Source: Collinsella aerofaciens
GTDB lineage: Bacteria; Actinomycetota; Coriobacteriia; Coriobacteriales; Coriobacteriaceae
Length of the DNA: 23,500 nt
Direction of reading: 5' to 3'
Assembly: GCF_028207065.1 (NCBI RefSeq)
Contig: NZ_JAQLFP010000035.1
Location: forward strand, 1 to 23,500
Within the stretch, counting starts at the first letter, position 1. Each line of letters opens with the position of its first letter. The notes under the pieces are model-generated. The model made no database searches, was not told where the DNA came from, and saw only the letters and a list, made by a program, of their open reading frames with translations. Positions 14,447 through 19,889 of the stretch are shown here, one piece after another. Made by a program: the position numbers and the translations under genes.

Positions 14447-14469
14447 TGATATAGATGCTTCCTATATCA
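14447..14469. promoter_or_regulatory. LysR-type palindrome upstream of the MetE-like gene
   Basis: TGATATAG (14447-14454) and CTATATCA (14462-14469) are perfect inverted repeats 7 bases apart and contain T-N11-A (14452 to 14464). CAGTTTG occurs once on each side (14443-14449 region and 14469-14475 region). The site lies between the LysR gene and the MetE-like gene, so that LysR is the natural candidate binder. Confidence 0.55.
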
Positions 14470-14515
14470 GTTTGGACTGCCATAAAGAGATTTGACCCGT
14501 GCAGAACGCAGCAGT

Positions 14516-15412
14516 CTAGATGTGCTGACGAATCGCTTCGATATAGGCCTGCCCGTAGCGCGTAAGTGTCGTGTTCTTGCGCGTGATGATGCCGATCTCC
14601 ATGTACTCGTCTACATCGAGCGGAATGGAGATAATGCCGGGGCCGTTAAGTTCATGGCTGATCACGCCCGAACACACCGTGTAACCGTTAAGGCCCATAG
14701 CTAGGTTGAACAGCGTCGCACGGTCGCGCACGCGGATATTCTTGCGGCGCTCAAAGGTCGAGGTCAGCTCCTCGGAATAGTAAAACGAGTTGTAGCTGCC
14801 CTGCTCATAGGACAGGAACGGGTAGTCTTCCAAGTCCTCGAGCGTCACACTCGAGCGACCCGCCAGCGGATGGTCGGAGCACACAAAGACATGCGGCGTA
14901 GCGCAGAAGAGTCCTTCGAATACGAGCTCGTTGGCCGCCAGCATGCGCTCGATGACCTCGCGATTGTGCTCCGACAGATACAGGATGCCGAGCTCGCTTT
15001 TCATATGCGCGACGTCCTCGATAATCTCGTGGGTCTGCTCCTCGCGCAGGGTAAAGTCGTAGCGCGCGGCATCGAACTCGCGGATCACATCGACAAATGC
15101 ATTAACGGCAAAGGAATAATGCTGGCAGCTCACACTAAAGTGCGGCACCTGCTCGGACGTGCCTTTGTACTTGCCCTCGAGCAGGTCGGCCTGGTCGAGC
15201 ACCTGGCGCGCGTAGCCCAAGAAGGTCTCGCCTTCCTCGGACACAATGACGCCCTTGTTGGTGCGCTCAAAGATGTGTACACCCATCTCGTTTTCGAGAT
15301 CGCGGATCGACGCGGTGATCGAGGGCTGCGACACAAAGAGCCGGCGCGAGGCCTCGGTGATGCTGCCGCATTCGGCAACCTTAACAACATATCTGAGCTG
15401 CTGAAGCTTCAT
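14516..15412 (-). CDS. LysR-family transcriptional regulator next to the MetE-like gene
   Basis: A 298-residue LysR regulator. The winged helix-turn-helix occupies residues 1-60, with SITEASRRLFVSQPSITASI as the core, then the effector-binding domain with HFSVSCQHYSF and later GLNGYTVCSGVIS. The start is ATG 15412, with GGGAG six bases upstream; a longer frame adds 69 Arg/Pro-rich residues of out-of-frame HAD sequence and is not real. The HAD gene stops only ten bases before, so the two are co-transcribed. The LysR-type palindrome before the downstream MetE-like gene suggests control of methionine synthesis, as MetR does in E. coli, but close MetR kinship is not claimed. Confidence 0.9.
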   Translation of the reverse strand: MKLQQLRYVVKVAECGSITEASRRLFVSQPSITASIRDLENEMGVHIFERTNKGVIVSEEGETFLGYARQVLDQADLLEGKYKGTSEQVPHFSVSCQHYSFAVNAFVDVIREFDAARYDFTLREEQTHEIIEDVAHMKSELGILYLSEHNREVIERMLAANELVFEGLFCATPHVFVCSDHPLAGRSSVTLEDLEDYPFLSYEQGSYNSFYYSEELTSTFERRKNIRVRDRATLFNLAMGLNGYTVCSGVISHELNGPGIISIPLDVDEYMEIGIITRKNTTLTRYGQAYIEAIRQHI

Positions 15413-15422
15413 AGCCTTCTCC

Positions 15423-16331
15423 CTAGACGTTCGTGACGCCAAAACCCGCCGCGTCCATTTGGCGCATAAACGACGGCATCTCCCCCGTCGCGGCGCAGGC
15501 GGCGATCTGATGTAGAGCCCCGGCGACCGCATCGTCTGCCGCAGTGCCGATATGCCAGCGCGCTGCCGCCGTGACGGCCTCGTTGGCATTGGCGACTGCA
15601 ACGGAGTTGGGAACGGCATCGATCATGGGCAAATCATTATCGGAATCGCCAAATACGGCCACCTCGTCGGACGTCAGGTCCAAAGCGCGCGCCAGCTCCA
15701 GCGCAGCGCAACCCTTGTCCCAACCTGCTGGAAGAATGTCGAACAGGCGCACACGATTGTTGGGAAACACAAGCGAGAGTTCCGGCACCTCAGCGGCAAC
15801 GCGCTCGCGGAGCTCCGCGAGCTCCTCACGCGAACGAGCACTCCAGATATTCGCCTTGAACACCGACGCGTCATCGACGACAGGACGGCACGGGGCCTCT
15901 TCGCCCTTGAGCCATGCGTTGCCGCCCGACTCCATGGCGCGGCGCACACGCTCGGGGTCGCTCGTCACACAATAGGCATCGTTGCCCCAAAAGTCATCAC
16001 CCAGGCCGTAGACCTTCAGATACGTATCGTCGGTCTCTTGCTCCAAGTAGTCAGCCAAGCGCATAAGGGCGGCGTTGTCGGTCGCATGCGAGGCTACCAC
16101 CTCGCCGTCCACAAACATGACCTGGCCGTTGCAGAACGCGCCGGTCGAGAAGCACTCGGCGCGATTGCGGAACATCCAGCCCATCGCGGAGGGCTGGCGA
16201 CCCGAAACCGGGCCAAAGTGCAGACCCGCCGCCCGCATGGCGTGAATGCCCTCGATGGCGTAGTCGCTGGCGCCGTCATGCCCGGCTGGAATCAGCGTAT
16301 CGTCCATATCGGTCAGCACAAGTTTAATCAT
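15423..16331 (-). CDS. Cof-type HAD-IIB family phosphatase
   Basis: A 302-residue haloacid dehalogenase-type hydrolase, subclass IIB (Cof type). Motif I is DMDDTL with D8 as the nucleophile and D10 as the acid/base; motif II is in PVSGRQ; K206 in GWDKG serves as motif III; motif IV is GDSDND (228-233). A cap domain lies between about 80 and 190. Relatives dephosphorylate sugar phosphates, pyridoxal phosphate, flavin mononucleotide or thiamine-pathway pyrimidines, and the substrate cannot be told here. The ATG has GAGGGGG about five bases upstream. It heads a two-gene operon with the LysR regulator and is divergent from the thiamine operon. Confidence 0.9.
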   Translation of the reverse strand: MIKLVLTDMDDTLIPAGHDGASDYAIEGIHAMRAAGLHFGPVSGRQPSAMGWMFRNRAECFSTGAFCNGQVMFVDGEVVASHATDNAALMRLADYLEQETDDTYLKVYGLGDDFWGNDAYCVTSDPERVRRAMESGGNAWLKGEEAPCRPVVDDASVFKANIWSARSREELAELRERVAAEVPELSLVFPNNRVRLFDILPAGWDKGCAALELARALDLTSDEVAVFGDSDNDLPMIDAVPNSVAVANANEAVTAAARWHIGTAADDAVAGALHQIAACAATGEMPSFMRQMDAAGFGVTNV

Positions 16332-16371
16332 AAGGCCCCCTCGGTCATTCTTAATCCCGTCTATTGTACCG

Positions 16372-16473
16372 ACCTGCCAAAAAGAGACAGGTTTATATTG
16401 GCAGGTTTTATCTGGGAAAACGCAAAGCCCCAGTTGTTACCTGCCAAAATAAACCTGTCCCTTTTTGGCAGGT
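16372..16473. repeat. Nested palindromic repeat element with ACCTGCCAA/TTGGCAGGT ends
   Basis: Two 35-base arms (16372-16406 and 16439-16473) are reverse complements at 33 positions. Each arm begins ACCTGCCAA and ends TTGGCAGGT, so each can also fold alone. The 32-base centre contains CTGGG (16412-16416) and CCCAG (16429-16433), giving a further inner stem. It looks like a dispersed REP-type or transposon-derived element lying between the HAD gene and the TPP riboswitch. No transposase is in the window, so mobility is inference. Confidence 0.8.
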
Positions 16474-16500
16474 GCGCTAGTATAGGGAACAACAGATTCG

Positions 16501-16592
16501 ATGCGGGAGTGCCGGCGGTGCAAACCACAAGGCTGAGAGGGCATGGGGCCCAATCCTTTGAACCTGTCAGTTAATGCTGGCGTAGGGAGCAT
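16501..16592 (+). promoter_or_regulatory. TPP riboswitch (THI element)
   Basis: The conserved pieces occur in order: CTGAGA (16533-16538), CCTTTGAACCTG (16555-16566) and AATGCTGGCGTAGGGA (16573-16588). The P1 closing stem is ATGC (16501-16504) with GCAT (16589-16592). It binds thiamine diphosphate and here precedes thiM. A -10-like TATAGG at 16481-16486 is a possible promoter. Confidence 0.96.
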
Positions 16593-16604
16593 GCCGACTT
16601 TTTA

Positions 16605-16634
16605 GGGGCGCTGTCTATGCACAGCGCCCCTTTT
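16605..16634 (+). terminator. Riboswitch expression-platform terminator
   Basis: GGGGCGCTGT (16605-16614) pairs perfectly with ACAGCGCCCC (16621-16630) around CTATGC and is followed by TTTT. It lies 13 bases past the aptamer and before the thiM ribosome site, so the switch probably acts by transcription termination when thiamine diphosphate is high. Confidence 0.92.
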
Positions 16635-16656
16635 CTATGCCAAGGAGGCATGTGCG

Positions 16657-17496
16657 GTGATCGATTCGGAACAGCTTAAGCAAGACGTGGTCAAGGCAGT
16701 GGAGAAGATTCGCGCCACCAATCCTATGGCGGGCTCCATCACCAACACGGTGACGATTGACTTTGTCGCCAACGCGCAGCTCGCCGTGGGCGGTTCGGCC
16801 GCCATGGTCTATCTACCCGACGAGGGCGAGGCACTCGTTGCCGGCGGCGGCGCCATCTATCTGAACATGGGCACACTCTTCCCCATCTACGAGCAGACGA
16901 TTCCCCGCGCGGCCAAGGCGGCACACGACGCCGGCAAGCCCTGGGTGCTCGATCCGGTGGGCCTGGGCATCGGCAGCCTGCGCACCCAACTGGTAGGCGA
17001 ACTCAAGCAGTACAAACCCGCCATCGTGCGCGGCAATGCCTCCGAGATTATCGCGCTCGCCGGCCTGTGGGGCCTTGAGGGCGAAGCGGCCGATCTGAGT
17101 CGCGTGCGCGGTGTCGATACCACCGACACGGTAGACGCCGCCCGCGGCGCCGCCGTGGCGCTCGCCCGCTACACCGGCGGCGCCGTTGTGGTCTCGGGCG
17201 AAGTCGACCTGATTACCGACGGCACGACCGTGGCCAAGTCCCACGGCGGCAGCCCGCTCATGTCCAAAATCACCGGCTGCGGTTGCTCGCAGGGCGGCGT
17301 GCTGGCCGTGTATGCCTGCGCCGCCGACCCGTTTACGGCGGCCATCTGCGGCACCGCCGCCTACAACGTTGCCGGCACGCGTGCCGCCGCCGTTGCCGAT
17401 GCCCCGGCAAGCTTTAAGGTCGCCTTTATCGACGAGCTCTACCGCGCAACCGCCCGGGACATTGCCGACAACCAACTCGAGCTCGAGGAGGCATAA
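16657..17496 (+). CDS. thiM: Hydroxyethylthiazole kinase ThiM
   Basis: A 279-residue ribokinase-fold enzyme that phosphorylates 4-methyl-5-(2-hydroxyethyl)thiazole with ATP, a salvage step to thiamine. Family motifs are SITNTVTIDFVAN (27-39), VLDPVG (97-102), VRGNASEI (124-131) and the anion-hole/catalytic region ITGCGCSQGG (205-214). It starts at GTG 16657 with AAGGAGG eight bases upstream; an ATG inside that region is too close to the ribosome site. It is the first gene of a three-gene operon under the TPP riboswitch. The next start codon is three bases after its stop. Confidence 0.95.
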   Translation: MIDSEQLKQDVVKAVEKIRATNPMAGSITNTVTIDFVANAQLAVGGSAAMVYLPDEGEALVAGGGAIYLNMGTLFPIYEQTIPRAAKAAHDAGKPWVLDPVGLGIGSLRTQLVGELKQYKPAIVRGNASEIIALAGLWGLEGEAADLSRVRGVDTTDTVDAARGAAVALARYTGGAVVVSGEVDLITDGTTVAKSHGGSPLMSKITGCGCSQGGVLAVYACAADPFTAAICGTAAYNVAGTRAAAVADAPASFKVAFIDELYRATARDIADNQLELEEA

Positions 17497-17499
17497 GCC

Positions 17500-17841
17500 A
17501 TGTCCGAGCCCGCAACCAATGCCGGCATGAACACCCTGGTCGCCGTGGCCATCGCCCCGTGCGGCACCGGTGACGAGCTATCCGCCGAGGTCGCCGAGGT
17601 CGTGCGCGTCATTCGCGAGAGCGGCCTTCCTAACCGCACCACCTCGATGTTCACCGAGATCGAGGGCGACTGGGACGAGGTCATGCAGGTCGTGCGCGAC
17701 GCAACCTTTGTGTTGGCGAGCAAAGGTATCCGTACCGAAGTCGTGCTCAAAGCCGATATTCGCCCCGGTTTTACCGATACCATGACCGGCAAACTCGAGC
17801 GTATGGAAGCTCAGATCAAAAAGCAGGAGGAAGCACGATGA
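17500..17841 (+). CDS. Thiamine-binding protein, MTH1187/YkoF-like (DUF77)
   Basis: A 113-residue small alpha/beta protein of the UPF0045/MTH1187 type. It starts with strands MNTLVAVAIAPCGTG, then a helix, then TTSMFTEIEGDWDEVMQVV, and ends with RTEVVLKADIRPGF and a charged helix. Relatives such as YkoF and MTH1187-like proteins bind thiamine or its pyrimidine part and form oligomers; no catalysis is known. The gene lies between thiM and thiE, three bases after thiM and overlapping thiE by four bases (ATGA), so the three are translated from one mRNA. It may buffer or hand over thiamine or a precursor; that is inference. The ATG at 17500 follows GAGGAGG closely; M10 is an alternative start. 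Confidence 0.85.
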   Translation: MSEPATNAGMNTLVAVAIAPCGTGDELSAEVAEVVRVIRESGLPNRTTSMFTEIEGDWDEVMQVVRDATFVLASKGIRTEVVLKADIRPGFTDTMTGKLERMEAQIKKQEEAR

Positions 17842-18533
17842 GCATCCGCGACAACCTTGATATCTCTGCCTATCTGGTACTCGGCCCCGAAAACACCCTC
17901 GGACGCCCCGTGGGCGATGTGGTGGCCCAGGCACTCGACGCCGGCTTTACCTGCATCCAAGTGCGCTCCAAGGTGGCAAGCGCCCGCGAGATCATCGCAC
18001 TGACGGGCGATGCCGCGCAGGCCATCGCCCAGGCCGGCAAAACCGGGCAGGTCGCGCTGCTGATCGACGACCGCCTTGACTGCGTACTTGCCGCACGCGA
18101 GCAGGGCATCGCCGTCGACGGCGTGCACGTGGGCCAGAGCGATATCCCCGTCGAGGTCTGCCGCAAGCTTCTGGGTCCCGATGCCATCGTGGGCCTTTCC
18201 GCCCGCTGCGAGGAGATGCTCGAGTACGTCAAGACCGCCGATATGAGCCTGGTCGATTACCTGGGCGTGGGCCCGCTTCACGAGACCGAGACCAAGCGCG
18301 ACTGCGGACGCGCGGCAGATGGCTCCATCATCACCAAGAGCTTTGAGGACCTGGCTGCCCTCCATGCAGCAAGCCCCGTGCCCATCGTGGTGGGCGGCGG
18401 CGTCAAGAAAGCCGACCTGCCGCAGCTCAAGACTACCGGCGTCGACGGCTTCTTTGTGGTGAGCGCCGTCTGCAGTGCCGACGACCCCTACGCCGCAGCC
18501 AAGGAGCTCGTCGATACCTGGCAGCAGGCATAA
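17838..18533 (+). CDS. thiE: Thiamine-phosphate synthase ThiE
   Basis: A 231-residue TIM-barrel enzyme that joins the pyrimidine diphosphate (HMP-PP) with thiazole phosphate to make thiamine phosphate. Recognisable motifs are IQVRSK (40-45), LIDDRLDCVLA (75-85), DGVHVGQSD (94-102), VDYLGVGPLHETETKRD (139-155) and IVVGGGVKKADL (183-194). Some usual residues differ: the acidic residue between Arg and Lys of the first motif is Ser, and GLSAR replaces the common GxSTH. The fold and the phosphate-binding Gly-rich loop are intact, so I expect function. It overlaps the preceding gene by four bases. No HMP kinase (thiD) or thiC is in the window. Confidence 0.92.
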   Translation: MSIRDNLDISAYLVLGPENTLGRPVGDVVAQALDAGFTCIQVRSKVASAREIIALTGDAAQAIAQAGKTGQVALLIDDRLDCVLAAREQGIAVDGVHVGQSDIPVEVCRKLLGPDAIVGLSARCEEMLEYVKTADMSLVDYLGVGPLHETETKRDCGRAADGSIITKSFEDLAALHAASPVPIVVGGGVKKADLPQLKTTGVDGFFVVSAVCSADDPYAAAKELVDTWQQA

Positions 18534-18575
18534 GCCTAGACCGAGCAGTTGCTCCGCAGTCCCATATCTTCAATA

Positions 18576-18685
18576 GCGGAAAGCGCATCCCAGTTTGGAC
18601 GTCCATTCTGGGATGCGCTTTCCGCATAGAGGACCAGCGGGAAACTGCGTCCCAGTCTGAACGCTGATTACGGGATGCAGTTTCC
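18576..18685. repeat. Tandem pair of related hairpins between thiE and the patatin gene
   Basis: Hairpin one has a perfect 18-bp stem, 18576-18593 with 18608-18625, and the palindrome GGACGTCC in its loop. Hairpin two has a 14-bp stem with one G-T pair, 18640-18653 with 18672-18685. The two share GGAAA, GCATCCCAG-like and GGGATGC-like pieces in the same order, so they are diverged copies about 63 bases apart. There is no T run after either. They could end both convergent transcripts, but the repetition suggests a REP-type pair. Confidence 0.8.
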
Positions 18686-18695
18686 GGCGTAGTCC

Positions 18696-19565
18696 CTACC
18701 CCGCCAGATACGCTTCCAGCGCGGGCAACGTCGCCTCCGCATCGCGGCGGCCGATCTGGTAAATGCGCTCGAGCTCATCGGGCTCGCGGCACAGCGACGG
18801 CACCTTCACCGATTCGCTCGGCCGCACCACAAAGATCTCGCCAGCGGCTTCGCGACGCGCCAGGTCATCGAGCGTGGCATTGTAGACCTCGTGCCGATGC
18901 TCAAGCGCCGCAACAAACTCCGGATAGTGACGATACACGCGACGCAGCATAGGCATCACGCTATTGGGCTGCTTTACAAAACCCGCCGGCTGCGTCAGCA
19001 CCACCACGTTGCGGTCATAGCCTTGCTCAAACAGCCAAGCGCTGGGAATGGAATCGGCAACACCGCCATCCAAGTACTTACGACCCTCGATGGCAACGGG
19101 ACGCGTCGCCACAGGAATGGCAGACGACGCCCGGATCCACTCGATATCGCGCTCGTCGCCATAGGGCAGGTCATGGTAGACGGCCTGCCCCGTCTTAAGA
19201 TCGGTACATACGCACGTAAACCGCATGGGGCAGGCGCGATATGCCTCCAGATCGATGGGATCGCGCTCGATGGGTACCTCATGATAGGCAAACTCGGCAT
19301 TGAACATATCGCCGGTTCGCAACCAACTCGTCACGCTCGCATAGCGCTTGTCGGCGCAATAGGCCTTGTTGTAGCGAATGGCGCGGCCAATCTGGCGCGA
19401 TTTAAAGTTGTAGCCAAACGCCGCGCCCGCCGAGACACCCACCATATGGTCGCAGGTTAAGCCGTGCTCCATCCATACGTCGAGCACGCCCGCCGTATAC
19501 ATACCGCGGTAGCCGCCTCCCTCGAGCGCAAGCCCCACCGTGCGCGTCGTGTCTGGCTGTGCCAT
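18696..19565 (-). CDS. Patatin-like phospholipase (YjjU/RssA-like)
   Basis: A 289-residue patatin-domain protein, probably an acyl hydrolase acting on lipids. It has the Gly-rich oxyanion loop LALEGGGYRGMYTAG (12-26), the nucleophile elbow GVSAG with S45, and the dyad Asp in YLDGGVADS with D166. No signal peptide or membrane segment is visible, so it is expected in the cytoplasm. The start is ATG 19565, with GGAG eight bases upstream; the longer frame adds 28 residues of leader and has no ribosome site. A TATACT on the minus strand about 40 bases upstream may be its -10 box. It is convergent with the thiamine operon across the tandem hairpins. Confidence 0.92.
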   Translation of the reverse strand: MAQPDTTRTVGLALEGGGYRGMYTAGVLDVWMEHGLTCDHMVGVSAGAAFGYNFKSRQIGRAIRYNKAYCADKRYASVTSWLRTGDMFNAEFAYHEVPIERDPIDLEAYRACPMRFTCVCTDLKTGQAVYHDLPYGDERDIEWIRASSAIPVATRPVAIEGRKYLDGGVADSIPSAWLFEQGYDRNVVVLTQPAGFVKQPNSVMPMLRRVYRHYPEFVAALEHRHEVYNATLDDLARREAAGEIFVVRPSESVKVPSLCREPDELERIYQIGRRDAEATLPALEAYLAG

Positions 19566-19889
19566 GCGACCATCTCCGTTCCCGTGTTTTAAAGCGGAAC
19601 AAGTATACCCGCCAACATATATCGACTCAGTCGCATTTATACCGAGCATCGCATCGTCATGCTACCGATTGGCGAATAATAGCCGCCCGCGGCAGGGGCA
19701 CCCATATACAATCCTCTATTGTTGTTTATACTACTCAATAGTTATCAGCAGCGAACACGGACCGACATATTAAACCAGCGACGCAGCAAGGCGGGGGCCT
19801 GGATACACGCAAAGCGTTGAGCAGCAACGCGTGTGTACAACGAGCTCGCCCGACGCAATACACCCCGACCTCAGGAAGCCGCTTACAGC
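19566..19889. other. Gene-free divergent region between patatin and GGDEF-EAL genes
   Basis: This 324-base stretch has no credible reading frame. It is more AT-rich around 19700-19775, where TATACT at about 19728 and CAATAG-type words may be promoter parts. Near the right end ACACGC (19805-19810) can pair with GCGTGT (19829-19834), or GCGTTG (19814-19819) with CAACGC (19825-19830); the two share bases, so they exclude one another. The sequence ACGCAAAGC here recalls a piece of the c-di-GMP-I riboswitch, but the other conserved parts are missing. Confidence 0.5.

Noticed and set aside
14361..14515. SAM riboswitch or T-box before the MetE-like gene
   Set aside because: No conserved S-box or T-box words; the gap instead holds palindromes typical of protein binding.
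14516..15619. Extended 367-residue version of the second LysR protein
   Set aside because: The extra 69 residues are out-of-frame HAD sequence, rich in Arg and Pro; the real start has its own ribosome site at the end of the HAD gene.
19750..19889. c-di-GMP-I (GEMM) riboswitch before the GGDEF-EAL gene
   Set aside because: ACGCAAAGC matches a conserved piece, but the rest of the aptamer, such as the GGTAG...GGGTTACC part, is absent. A covariance search with the GEMM-I model would settle it.
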